DNA of 64,000 bases. It comes from Sciurus carolinensis. Lineage: Eukaryota; Chordata; Mammalia; Rodentia; Sciuridae. This document shows, piece by piece, positions 25,177 through 37,085 of this stretch. The notes beneath the pieces were generated by a model that ran no database searches, was not told the origin of the DNA, and saw only the letters and a list, made by a program, of their open reading frames with translations. A program made the position numbers and the translations under genes. The stretch lies in contig NC_062213.1 of NCBI RefSeq assembly GCF_902686445.1, positions 38,824,741 through 38,888,740 on the forward strand. Reading direction: 5' to 3'. Position 1 is the first letter of the stretch. Each line of letters starts with the position of its first letter.

Positions 25177-27484
25177 CTAGAGGGACAAAATAGAAATTGA
25201 AAACATCAGTTACAATACAGACATCTCATTTTGGTGTATGAGTTTGAGTTGATAAACAGGTGAAAAAATGGTTAAATAGCTACGTGTATCTTTCATTGTT
25301 TCCTTTATTTGTATACTACAGTGTACAAGTATTGTACTAAACAAGATCAACTGCTGTACAAAGTGGGATGATGAAATACCGTTTTCCACAACAAGGTCAA
25401 AGAGAAAAAGACACTTCAAGTCTTTTATCATCTGAGTGAAGCAAAGTTTCTGTACTGTGAGTTGCTGACTCCTAACAGTTTAATAGTTATATTTTTAGAA
25501 GAACATGATGTTGGAAACAAATTAAAGAAAAAGGGCAACCTTGTCAGCTTAAAAAAAAAAGGGCATACATATTCAAAGATGCAGTGGATTAGTACTACTT
25601 AGGGGTTATTTGATCTGTTTTAGAGTTTTACTGACATTACAATCACTTTTTACTACAAGGCTTTTGAAGTTAACTTCAGTAGCTTTCCCATAACCTTCTC
25701 TAATGATAAAAATTGGTCAATCTTTTACAAGGTTCAATTAGACTAAAACTTAGGGTTTTTTTTTTGTTTGTTTTGATTTTGTTTAATACTATGCATGTTT
25801 TTTACTTTTTCTGGTTGATACTGTGTATTTTTTAAAAGTATATTTTGGCTATTGGTGATAGCAAACTTAATTTGCTTTTTAATGCTTAGAAATCCACAGT
25901 TTTTATTGAAATAGCTCTTTAAATAAGACTGCTGTATCTTGGCATACAGTGTAGCAGGCTTTTAAAAAAACTTCTAAATATTCGCAGTTTTTCTTTAGTT
26001 TCAAGATTGTTTTACTCTCTGTGTTTTAATGGCCTCTGAATGTCAATTTTATAGGGATGTTCTTGCCATAGAGCCCATCTATTCCATTTTCAGTCTATTT
26101 GAAATGTGTTATTAAAGTGTTATTTATTTTAGCTTTTATTGATTGGACTGCTTTCAAGAATAGCATTTACATACAGTGTATTATATTCAACATATGGTTA
26201 TATAGTATTACTGTCATATGTGAACTGGGCATATAAATTCTGCCTTGGAATTTGTATTTCTTGACCTTATCATGTGATCCTTATGAAATTTGGCACATAT
26301 GAACCTTTATGTGATTTCAAAGAAAATACTGAAAGCAATTGATCATGACGTTAGATCTATGTGGTAAAGATCAAACACTCAGCTAGTGCATTCTTCTCTT
26401 TTTATATGATCAGTGAATTTAAAACTGAGAATATGAATAGTATACGCATTACATAGTAAGACTATACTATTCTCTCTTTTAAATGCAGTGGTCAGGTCTG
26501 GTGAATGGATAATAGAAATCTGTTGCTATAGGCTCTACACTCTGTGTAGGATCTATGTAAACCTACCAGAAGCTGAGTGTTTATTTCTAGGATTGCCCCT
26601 ATCTAGGAGTCACTAAAAGTGGTTTTATCAAGTAAGAGGTACTTGCAAGATCTATGAGAGGAGATATTTTTCACATTATGAGAAAACAACTGAGAGAAAA
26701 TATTATCTGAGAGAGAAAACACAGATGTGATATAAATAACAATAAATAATGAATAGACATGAATTAAGCTGAGATAGAAAGGTGAATAAGATAAAAAACT
26801 GGGAGGTAAAACTTAAGTAGAACAAGTACCAGGAAATGCATATTCTAAATTATATGGAATTAGGAAAACTGTCATACTTGTCGCATTTAAAAAACACAAC
26901 CCATTTTCTATCTTTTTTAGGGATAAGGATTCTGAGTAGCAGGGCAATATACACTATGGGAATGTAAGTACATTGATTGTTATATCCTACATCATCAACA
27001 ATAAGATGCCAAAATTACAAAACAAAAGTCTCATATACAGTATATGACATATAAAACTTTTGTCAAAGGAGAGCATGAATAAAGTAAAAAGTCAAACAGC
27101 CAACAAAAGATAAAATTGCAACATAAGTGACAGTGACAAGAAGGAGATATCACTAATATATAGAGCTCACATAATCCATATAAACACAAGTAGAAAAACC
27201 TGTGGTGTAGAGAATAAGCAATTAAAAATGGCATATAAACATTTGGAAATTGAAACATTAAAAGATACTGGTTTTAGCAATAATCAAATAAAAATTCTTA
27301 AAATAAGGTAGACATTTTCACCTGTAAAACAATTGATAATGCCTGTATTGATTTATGATGAGATGTCTCCTCTAATCCAATAGTGGAAGGCCTTTTTGGA
27401 GGGTAATTTTCTAGTACGTGACAGATTTTAAATGTGTATATTATTTGATGCAGTAAAATCAAAGAAAACAATCAATCAGGTAAG

Positions 27485-27527
27485 TACACACACACCCACA
27501 CACACACACACTCATATACACACATAG
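27485..27527. repeat. (CA)n microsatellite
   Basis: CA dinucleotides with a few interruptions. Confidence 0.9.
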
Positions 27528-27712
27528 TCAACTGTAGAAGAGTTCAACATTTTTCTACTTTTTTTTTCTTACTGATTTGTAGGAACAAATATTTCCTATT
27601 AGTAGGCTGACTATCTTTCAACTGTATTCTGATACTTTTTTTGATATGCATACTTTTAAAAAATAGATATAGTAAAATATTCTATAGACTTTGACTTTAT
27701 GAATTTATTCCT

Positions 27713-27758
27713 ACATATATATATGTGTATATACACACATGTGTATATATGTGTGTGT
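27713..27758. repeat. Alternating purine-pyrimidine tract (TA/TG/CA)
   Basis: The run tatatatatgtgtatatac is followed by acacatgtgtatatatgtg. Strict purine-pyrimidine alternation over about 45 bases, with internal self-complementarity, allows cruciform or Z-type DNA. Confidence 0.8.
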
Positions 27759-28394
27759 CTTATAGTTTTTTGAAGATTTTTAAGTTTTTAATTTCCTTTA
27801 ACTATTTAATCCTTCTGGAGAGCACTGCTTTATGAAAAACAGGAAAAATCTGTTTAGCCTCACTGTTAAATGGGGATTTAAAAATTAAAATGATAAACTC
27901 AAGCTTGCATTCATGAGATCAGATAAAAAGATTGATGATGATATCCTGTATAAAGGGTGAAGGAGGAGAAATGGATCCTCCATGTGTGCACATGTAATAT
28001 TTCTGTATGAACAGGAAGTTGGTTGAGAATGACTGCTCATCAAAATTCAAAATTGTTATGCCCATGGCATCAGAAAGGTCATCTATAAGGAATCTAACTT
28101 TAAAAACTACTTAAGAATACATAGATAAATGTCCAAAGGAGTTGACTGTAGCATCATTTGGAATATTAAAAATCTGGGAAAATAAAATTAAATATCCATC
28201 TACAGAGAAATAGTAAAATAAACTAGGACTAAGTTATGAATACTGCAGAGAATATTTTATGCTGCTGATAAAAAGAATAGCGAGAATCTCATGTACTGAT
28301 ACAGAAGACCTTCAAAGTACTTGTTCAGTGATTAAAAGAAATAACTAGGACAGCAGATTTAGTAAATATGAATATTAGAAAACCTGTATGTATA

Positions 28395-30085
28395 AAATAT
28401 TCAGGAATCACTCTAACAAAATAGGTAAAAGATCTATACAATGAAAATTACAGAACACTAAAGAAAGAAATTGAAGAAGACTTTAGAAGATAGAAAGACT
28501 TCCCATGCTCCTGGATAGGCAGAATTAATATCATCAAAATGGTCATACTATCAAAAGTGTTAAACAGATTTAATGCAATTCCAATTAAAATCCCAATGAC
28601 ATTCTTCACAGAACCAGAACAAGGAATCATGAAGTTCATTTGGAAAATTAAAAAACCAGAATAGCCAAAGCAATCCTTAGCAAGAAGAGTGAAGCAGGAG
28701 ACATCACCAGACCTTAAACTATTCTACAGAGCAATCATAACAAAAACAGCATGGTACTGGCACCAAACAGACACACAGACCAATGGTACAGAATAGAAGA
28801 GACCCAGAGACAAGCCCACAGAAATACAATTATCTTGTACTAGACAAAGGTGCCAAAAACATTCACTGGAGAAAAGATAACCTATTCAATAAATGGTGCT
28901 GGGAAAATTAGAAATTCACATGTAACAAAATGAAATTAAACCCCTATGTCTCACCCTGCACAAAACTCAACTCAAAGTGAATCAAAGACTCAGGCACTAA
29001 AACAGATAATTTGTGCCTAAAAGAAAAAAAAGTCGGCCCAAATCTTCACCATGTCAGCTTAGGATCTGACTTCCTTAACAAAACTCCTAGAGCACAAGAA
29101 GTAAACTCATGGATCAATAAGTGGGATGGATTCAAACTAAAAAACTTCTTCTCAGAAAAAGGAACAATCAATAACATGAAGAGAGAGCCTACAGATTGGG
29201 AGAAAATCTTTACCACATGCACCTTTATCTCCAGGATATATAAAGAACTCAAAAAACTGAACACCAAAAAAACCAAATAACCCAATAAATAAATGGGCTA
29301 AGGAACTGAACAGACACTTTACACAGGAAGAAATACAATAATCAACAAATATATGAAAAAATGTTCCGCATCTCTAGCAATTAGAGAAATGCAAATCTAC
29401 TCTAAGATTTCATCTCACCCCAGTCAGCATGGCAATTATCAAGAATACAAGCAACAATACATGTTGACGAGAATGTGGGGAAAAGGTACACTCATACATT
29501 ACTAGTGAGAATGCAAACTGGCGCAACCATTATGGAAAGCAGTATGGAGATTCCTCAGAAAACTTGGAATGGAACTACGATTTGACCCAGTTATCCTACT
29601 CATCCGTTTATACCTAAAGGACAAATCAGCATATTACAGAGATGTAGTCACATCAATGTTTATAGCAACTCAATTCACAATAGCTAAACTATGGAACCAA
29701 CTGAGATGCCCTTCAACAGAAGACTAGATTAAAAAATGTGATATATATATGAAGGAATATTACTCATTCTTGAAGAATGAAATGATGGCATTTGCTGGTA
29801 AATGGATGGAGCTGGATAATATCATGCTAAGCGAAATAAGACAATCCCCAAAAACCAAACCAAAGGCTGAATGATACGCAGATGCTAATTCACAATGGGT
29901 GGGGCTAGGGAATGAATAGTTACTTTAGATTAGGTAGAGGTGAGTGAGTGAAGGGAGGGGAGGGGCTATGGGGATGGGAAGGATAGTAGAATGAATTGGA
30001 CATTATTACCCTATGTACATATATAACTATGTGACTGGTGGGATACATCATGTATAGCCAGAAAAATGAGAAATTATATTCCTGC
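28395..30085 (+). pseudogene. L1 ORF2 3' part plus 3' UTR, inactive
   Basis: This is the longest L1 copy in the window. The sense ORF2 C-terminal region is recognisable: tcaaaatggtcatactatca, aatgcaattccaattaaaat, gcatggtactggcacc and aataaatggtgctgggaaaa. An open stretch at 29011-29280 encodes ORF2-type residues (INKWDGFKLKNFF). The remaining frame is broken by stops. The 3' UTR has a G-rich tract and aatgaattggacattattac. It is 5'-truncated and cannot make active protein. Confidence 0.9.
29953..29978 (+). other. Potential G-quadruplex in L1 3' UTR
   Basis: The pattern G3-A-G4-A-G4-CTAT-G4-AT-G3 has five G-runs with short loops. Confidence 0.65.
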
Positions 30086-31145
30086 ATATATGATGTATCT
30101 GCCTATAGTCTTGGCAATTAGCTAAATCAGCAGTAGCAGAACAGTATGTTAGAATCCCAGAGAAACTGCTAAAGTTCTAAAAGCACCATTTAGTCCCTAT
30201 GCTCTACCAGCCAGATGCTAAAGAAGATGACTTCTAGACTTCTTGGACTCTCTTCAATTTAACTTCCCCTTAACTCCATCTTCAGGGCTAAAAATGAGTC
30301 ATGTTCACATTTCTCAGGGTCCATATACCTGGGAAAGCACCAGATCAATTAAGATTAAAGGAGCTTGTAAATATAATATAAGCAAAGTGACAAAGACTGC
30401 TGTTTCATATTGGAAGTTCCTTCCAACTTCTCTATACTTAGGAAACAGTTAATTTATTCACGAGGGGGAAGCTCTCAAAAAAGAATAAACTCCACTTAAT
30501 GTGGATGGGCACATTTACACCGTTGTCCTAAAGCCAAGGAAACAGGAGGTTTCATCTTAGGAAGAGTAAGAGGGTGGGAAATGGATCAGATAAATGGTAA
30601 ATTGCTCATAGCCATAAACCTTGCTCAAGATGGGTTAGAATTCACTTTTAAAAGACACTGTTGTTGACCAAGTTGTAATGTTTCCTTTTAGCCTGACCTG
30701 GCCCCTCAAAGAAAATCATGTCACAAAGAATACCTAAAGAGAAAATTGAGAGCCTCAGTTTAGTTCCCAGATTAATCAAAGTATTGAGTTTCATAAGGAT
30801 TTGATCAAGATTGTATTACTCATATTGGTAGGTGACTTTACTCTTCTTCAGAAAAATTTTCATTTCACTGACCTGCATGGGACAAATTTCATAGAATCTG
30901 ATAAAACTGTCTTTTCAAATGCTGTGAACTATTATTTTTAAACCTTGGCAGACATCTGCAGAGTTAAGTATATATTTGCTTACCATTGGAATGCACAAAA
31001 TACAACATAATTCAGTTCAGACAACTCAAAATAAAGCTTTGAAAATGAACTCACTTATGTTCTTTTAATTTTCTACATATCAAAAATTTTGTTTCTCAAA
31101 CTCACATAGAACAGATGAATGGGACCAATTTTTAAGCCTTACTAT

Positions 31146-31204
31146 TATTATGCTGCTCTGTTCCACTATATGTCCTGCCATATATGGAACAGAGCAGCAT
31201 AATA
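31146..31204. other. Near-perfect 59-nt hairpin (inverted repeat)
   Basis: The left arm 31146-31165 (core ttatgctgctctgttcca) pairs without mismatch with 31185-31204. One unpaired C (31166) follows, then six more pairs (31167-31172 with 31179-31184) and a six-base loop. That gives 26 base pairs in all. It belongs to no repeat that I recognise. Confidence 0.95.
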
Positions 31205-31307
31205 TGTATATATGTATTTTTTTTTCATAACAAAGCTAAACTTTTACTAAGTTACTAAAAAAATGTTTTTCCCTCCAGATTTCAGTGGTAATTTCCTCAT
31301 TATGAGA

Positions 31308-31385
31308 ATGATAAAGGTTTAGCTCAATGATAGAATGTTCACCAGCTCATATAAGGCCCTGAGTTCAATCCCCTGAATCATACTT
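31308..31385 (+). mobile_element. Decayed ID-like SINE
   Basis: The sequence has ggtttagctcaatgatagaa and aaggccctgagttcaatccc, matching the tRNA-derived ID body. No clear tail is seen. Confidence 0.6.
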
Positions 31386-32037
31386 CCCCCAACTGATGTA
31401 ATACTGAATATAAAATGATGTTAAATTGCTTTTATACTGGATAATTCTAAGAAATACCCATCATAGATACAATTCCTTTTTTTTTTACTTTTATGTTATA
31501 CATAAAGAACTTTAAATTTTAAAAAGCCAAGTGCCATGAAAATCTGTTTATTTCAAAGTTTAACTTTTATAGAAAGGACTAAGGTGGAATTCTAAGTCAA
31601 CATCATTTCTCTCCTCACACTCCCCTCTCTTCTCTACATGGTTACTTTCATCAATCATAGGCCTATTGTGGAGGTGAAAGTCTATGTCTCTTTGTGCTTT
31701 CTCTTGACTTAAAGAGTACCTCTGCAAAGGAACTGGTTGAGAAATGGCACAAAAAGAAGTCAGTCCAATAGTTATTTTCTCTGGCAGTTCCAGGCAAAGT
31801 TTTTTGTGTGGGAGATGTGTGACTATAGTCACAATAATATTTTGTTTTCCTTGGCTCAATTTCCTTAGGCTACCCTTATTTTTTACATTTCTGTGGAAAT
31901 GAGTGCTAACTTAAATATGAAGTACTATTGAGGAAACTAAAATTTCCTATGGAAGAAAGTTCTTGCAAACCTGTGCACTTACAAAAGTCCAATCACATTT
32001 AGGGGATGAGTGCTGAAAATTATCTTTCTTTTCTTTC

Positions 32038-32178
32038 TTTTTTTTTTTTTTATAATTTTAGTTGCAGATGGACAAAACACCTTCATTCCATTTATTTATA
32101 TGTGGTGCTGAGGATCAAATTGAGCGCCCCACACATACCAGGCAAGTGCTCCACCACTGAGCCACAACCCTGGCCCTC
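32038..32178 (-). mobile_element. ID-type SINE with long 3' extension, antisense
   Basis: The stretch shows ttttagttgcagatggacaa, tttatatgtggtgctgagga and caccactgagccacaaccct. This ID variant, with an AT-rich tail and a tagttg segment, recurs at 35305-35436 and 47391-47506. Confidence 0.85.
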
Positions 32179-32285
32179 TCTTTCTTTCCTAACACAGGGT
32201 CTATGTTGCCCAGGCTGTCCTCCTGCTTCTGCTTCCTGAGTAGCTGTGACTATACTGGGCATGCCACCACAACCAGTTTAACCAC
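32179..32285 (-). mobile_element. B1-type SINE fragment, antisense
   Basis: The fragment has acagggtctatgttgcccag, gcttcctgagtagctgtgac and gggcatgccaccacaacc, the reverse of a B1 monomer. It abuts the ID at 32038-32178. Confidence 0.75.
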
Positions 32286-33109
32286 ATTTTCTTCAGCAAC
32301 CAAATAACCTGTCACCCTATTGCATGCATTGACCTTCTAATGCATGAATCTGTTCTTGTAATTTTGGGTAATATCTTGCGCAATATTATCAACTCATGAA
32401 ATGACACCATGCTTTACCTCCTAATCTTACTGATGCAGTTAGCATTACTAATGACATATAATTAAAATCAATGTTTTTCCTAAACTATTACTATCATAGA
32501 TTCAAAATTCAGTAACATTTTGCTTTGATGCCATATTGCATTGCACTGACTGACTTTTCTAATAGTAGCACATAATAAAAACATCACAAATTCCTCAGAC
32601 GTGCAATAAAACAAATGCTTGTGTGATATGGCATTGCAAATAGCTTCAAGATTTACTTCTGTCTCCATTTTTATCACCTCCAGAAAGTCCAAAAGCTCTA
32701 CTGTGATTTTTCTTAGAGAAATAACAGACGTATACATTTTTATTCACTTTTTTTGGTGAAGTCTTCAATGAAGTATTATACAAATTTTAAGTGTATTCTA
32801 GTGCATTATAGCTAATAAGACCAGGCCTGTCCTAGGCTGCCTCAGAATCAAGGTGGTGCCTACACCAGTTTGGGGAGACTATTTCTTTTTGGTCTGTGGT
32901 ATACTGGGCTGTCATATTCATGAAACAGCATTTAAATGACTTTCAATGAGCTCTTGAGTAAATAACTGGAAGGTGATATGATACTGTCCTATAGAAGAGA
33001 TTTGAGAAATAATTTGCTAATGACTCAGGACTCACAGGACTCACTGAGCACAGTTTAACTTTCAATGGTGCTTTCCTATATGTTGTTCTGTGTGAGAGTT
33101 TTAACGTGG

Positions 33110-33318
33110 GAGAAAGTATGGGGTAATGGAAAGAACACGGAATTGGGAGTAGTCGGATTTGGGTATAAGTCCTGATCCCTTTAACTGGGTAAATTCAATT
33201 TTATTGAATTATTCCCAAAGTGGGGAAAATAAAAAAAAATTGTGAGACTGTTGAGAATACTATATTAGATAATGTATGCAACGTGCTTGTATGACTCTTG
33301 TCAGGGAATTCAAGAGTT
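33110..33318 (+). repeat. MIR SINE fragment
   Basis: The sequence has tatggggtaatggaaagaac, then gataagt-like and aactgggtaaattcaa segments in MIR order. An L1 3' end inserted at its 3' edge. Confidence 0.5.
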
Positions 33319-33545
33319 ACCATTTTGTTTCTTTTTTTTTTATTGTAAACAAATGGGATACATGTTGTTTCTCTGTTTGTACATGGCGTAAAGGCATACC
33401 ATTTGTGTAATCATAAATTTACATAGGGTAATGCTGTTTGATTCATTTTGATATTTTTTTCCCTTCCCCCCCACCCCTCCCACCCCTCTTTTCCCTCTAT
33501 ACAGTACTTCCTTCCTCCATTCTTGTCCCCACCATTTTGTTTCTT
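33319..33545 (-). mobile_element. Short L1 3' end with 15-nt target duplication
   Basis: The duplication accattttgtttctt occurs at 33319-33333 and 33531-33545. Between them lies a reversed L1 3' UTR of only about 200 bp: poly(T), ttgtaaacaaatgggataca and a C-rich tract. Its orientation is sense with respect to VPS13B. Confidence 0.93.
33462..33490 (-). other. C-rich tract; G-quadruplex potential on the VPS13B sense strand
   Basis: The plus strand reads several runs of three or more C (ccccccacccctcccacccc), so the transcribed strand's RNA would carry G-runs with 1-3-nt loops. Confidence 0.65.
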
Positions 33546-34187
33546 ATATCTGAGCTCTAAACAAAATGAGTATATATGTTTGTAAGGTATGTCATTCAAG
33601 GGCATACTGTTCCTGGTTTAAAAAGGTTTCTTTTTTCCTTTTATCTCCCATCTAAAATAAGAGACAAATAATAGAAAGGTAAAAAATATAAAAAAGCTTT
33701 GATCATTAGTAGAAATTATACTATTTTTGTCTTAAAAATTGTTAAAAATAGTATTAATTACTAAGGTTTCAAATAATAGTCAACGTATTTGACCTCCCTA
33801 TTAGTACTGTTGACTGAGAAGAAATCTCACTCCACTTTGGTTCTGATGACTGTCAACATTCAACATTATATCCTTACTTCCTTTCCTATTCCTTAGAAGT
33901 ATTTGGTCTATATGTAAATCAAGGAAGTAAATAATCAGCAAGCCAAAATAGTCTGTTTTCTATTTTCTAAACTGGACATGAGAGTAGTATCTGGGTATAT
34001 CAACCTTTATACAAAGAAGACCCTGAAATGAGACTTGACAGTAATTTTCAAGTAAACACAGTGAGTGTGGAAGAATTTCAGTTTTACAGGCTAGGCAGAG
34101 TAGAATGGAAGAAAATACCTAAGAAGGCATCAGGATAAATAGGTCAGCACTTCAAGATTGCTTGCTTTCCCTCTCTCTCAATTCTTG

Positions 34188-34205
34188 GAAAAAAAAAAAA
34201 AAAAA
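34188..34205. repeat. Poly(A) tract
   Basis: A run of A without a recognisable SINE body upstream. Confidence 0.85.
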
Positions 34206-35011
34206 GATGTTCGGTGATGGTAGTTCAGTTTAATCCTTTTATGTCTAGCTCAAAATAGACAAAGGTGTTTCTTAAAAGAACTTGCAGAAAATGTAAAGGA
34301 AAGCATTTTGTAAGACCTATCATACTAGATCTGTTTGCTTCTATCTATGGAATTAATATTGTTAAAGCTTCTAAGGGAACTTAATCAGAAACCATGACTA
34401 TGCTTGGTCTTGGCTAGGCTCAGTGGCTCAAAGTACAACCCCCCTGCAATAAATGAACCCACTACCAGAACAGTCACTCTTGATCCCTAGAAATGTAAAA
34501 GACAAATCTACAAGCTCTAAGTTTCTCGTGTCTTTCTATATTTATTTCATGATTCATAGTTACTGGTTACCCTTTTCTTTTTTCAAAGTAGCCACAGAAG
34601 CAAATGTAGTACATGAGGCTCCTATTATACCTTAAAGTTAAATTATGAAGAATCCTAGATCCACAAAACACCATAATAACTCAATTCATGGAAGCAGAAT
34701 TGTCCATGAAAGCAATTCTACACTGTTCTGGATGCACCAGAGCATCATCTCTTTCTGAATATCCAGACATGTGGCAAACTTCATAGCACTATTTTCTATG
34801 CTCTGCTGTTCTGCACCTTCTCTGCACCTGGTAAGATGTGACAGGAAAGGAAAAGAGATTTACTGGCTTGAAATATCAGGTCTGCTGCACATAGGTACAG
34901 AAGAGATTATAACGGCTGTTGGGATGTTTGACATTGAGTGTCCACTGGATCTTAAACTTTTAGAACCAAGATTTCCATATCCCATGATATTATGAAGTTG
35001 TGGTAAACATA

Positions 35012-35225
35012 ATTTAATGTCTATACAATATAGAGAATATACCAGAGTGTATTGTTAAGACATTTGATTGTACCTTGTTTTTCACTGTTATAAATAATGC
35101 TAGGATTAAGTATTTTTATAGTAAAGCAATTTAATTTATCTTCCTGTAATTCCTGAAGTAGAATTATAAGATAAAAGAATATAAATATTTTATGGTTCTT
35201 AAAATTTAAATTGGTTTATGGTAAG
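35012..35225 (-). repeat. Old L1-like fragment, antisense
   Basis: The sequence tgttataaataatgctagga, then tcctgaagtagaattataag, matches the antisense 3' ORF2 region of old L1s. Confidence 0.5.
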
Positions 35226-35227
35226 AT

Positions 35228-35285
35228 TTTCTTCCTTCTTTTCTACTTCCCACCCTCCCTCTTTCTCTCTCTTCTTCCTTCTTTT
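35228..35285. repeat. Polypyrimidine tract
   Basis: About 58 bases of nearly pure C/T, a possible triplex-forming mirror tract. Confidence 0.85.
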
Positions 35286-35291
35286 ATTATA

Positions 35292-35449
35292 AAGCATATT
35301 CTTTACTTTTAAAAATATTTTTAGTTGGATATAACCTTTATTTTATTTATTTATTTTTATGTGGTGCTGAGGATCAAATCCTGTGCCTTACACATATTAT
35401 GCAAGTGCTCTTCCACTGAGCCAAAACCCCAGCCCTAAGCATATTCTTT
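35292..35449 (-). mobile_element. ID-type SINE with target duplication
   Basis: The direct repeat aagcatattcttt occurs at 35292-35304 and 35437-35449. Between them is an antisense ID (ttatgtggtgctgaggatca, tccactgagccaaaacccc). Confidence 0.9.
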
Positions 35450-35730
35450 CTACTTAATGATGTCAATTGGTGAATGCTGTGTGAAATATCAATTCAACAA
35501 ATCCCTTTTAGTTTGTCCTATTTTGTGATATTCTTGATCACGTTCCTATTTGGTTGTTTTCATGTTAAAGTCTAATGTGGGTTTCAAATATTTTACAGAA
35601 TACTAAAATTCAGTGCAATTAAAATGCAGTCCTGCAAAGAACATGTAGTCACATACCCAAGGAAGATTAACTTAATGCCAACCGTCAACATCTTGTCTAC
35701 TCTAAGCAAAGTCTGAAATCTGTAAAAGTA

Positions 35731-35962
35731 AAGTCAGTTCAGAGTCAGAAATGGTGCTGCACCTGTATAATCCCAGTGATTTGGGAGGGTGAAGCGGGAG
35801 GGTCATAAGTTTGAGGCTAGCCTCAGCAACTTAGCAAGACCTTGTCTCAAAATACAAAATAAAAAAGAACTAGTGATTTGGCTCAGTGGTAAAAAGTGTT
35901 CCTGGGTTCAATCCCTAGTACCCATAAATAAATAAATAAATAAATGAAGTCAATTCAGAGTC
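35731..35962 (+). mobile_element. B1-dID SINE with target duplication
   Basis: B1 and ID halves with an (aaat)n tail lie between aagtcagttcagagtc (35731-35746) and aagtcaattcagagtc (35947-35962), with one mismatch in 16. Confidence 0.92.
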
Positions 35963-36114
35963 TTCAAATGATTCTCCCCATTTTTCCATTCATTTTAAGT
36001 AAATGTTGATGATCAAAATAGGTATCACAAAGGCCAGGTGATCAATCATGTCCAAAAAATTGAGTCCATTAGTTTCTCCCTTCTACTGCTAATAATAACA
36101 GAAGTCTTAATTTA

Positions 36115-36245
36115 CAGCCGAATAGTGCTTTACATTTCCAAAGCATTTCATAAATATTATCTCATTTGGAACTCGGATAAAACCATTTCAGTACAAAGAC
36201 CAGATATTATACCCATTTTAGAGATAAGGAAACTAAAGCACTAAG
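36115..36245 (-). repeat. MIR SINE fragment
   Basis: The sequence gtgctttacatttccaaagc, then cccattttagagataaggaa, is the reverse MIR core. Confidence 0.6.
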
Positions 36246-36889
36246 AAATACATCTGTATCAAACCAAAAATTAAAAGTCAAGGTTTCTGATTTCCTTTCC
36301 AATATCTTTCTCCATGTAACATTAATTCCCCCTGATGACTGGGCCATTTCTTATTTAACCTTTTCACCACCTTTCTCTCTCAGTGATGCATGCCTGCCTC
36401 TCATTTAAGAGATCTACTTACTTGCAGATGCCTGTCAAAGTAAGAATTTCAATCTCACATTATTTTCCAAGAAGAAATGTTTCTAGCAGCTAAATTTTCA
36501 GATAAATGTTAAGTTGTGATCATTATGACATTAAAGTCACAGGTTAATTCTAAGCCTTTCCAGGGACATTAACAAAACCTTTAATTCTAAAGAGACAGGT
36601 AATTTGATCCTTAAAGTCACAATAACTAAATGAAATCAAGATATGATTTATGAGGTGTAAAAAGCTAGTTTATGATTTTTTCAACTGTTAGTTTACTCAA
36701 ATGTCTTTGGCATATTTTCTGCAGTTCTATTCATGAAAGGGTAAAACAGTCAATTACTATAACTGAAAAATTTCACATTACACAATAGTTATAAATACAC
36801 CTAAATGATGTTAATTTCTTAGCTAGGTACAACCAGTATTTTAAATAGGTTTAAAGAGATAATACCCAATTAAAATACAACAATATTAA

Positions 36890-37085
36890 TATTTATTGAA
36901 CCCTGTATAGTACACTTAACTAAGAGCTTCACACACCATTTAATCCTTGTAACAAGTCTAGGAGGTTGCTACTAGTATTACTCCCATATTATAGATAGTA
37001 AAACTAAGGAGTAGAAATTAAAATAATTTGTCCGAGGTCATACAGTTGTAAATAGCAGAGCTGGGATCAGAACTCAGGACTCATT
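36890..37085 (-). repeat. MIR SINE
   Basis: The sequence has accatttaatccttgtaaca, then aggtcatacagttgtaaata, then agagctgggatcagaactca in reverse MIR order. It is fairly complete. Confidence 0.7.

Larger units (their letters stand above)
27260..28340 (+). repeat. Old L1M-type fragment
   Basis: Typical wording of an old L1M 3' region is present: catcatttggaatattaaaa, then a line resembling the tatgaatactgcagagaat segment. It is interrupted by CA and TA-rich simple repeats. It is diverged, and the borders are uncertain. Confidence 0.45.

Noticed and set aside
31560..31859. A 99-codon open frame on the VPS13B strand between exons A and B, considered as an extra exon
   Set aside because: Exons A and B already join in phase as expected for VPS13B, the frame resembles no known protein, and frames of this length arise by chance in 64 kb.
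35228..35285. Pyrimidine tract as a possible splice acceptor region
   Set aside because: It lies on the plus strand, opposite to the gene, and has no exon after it.
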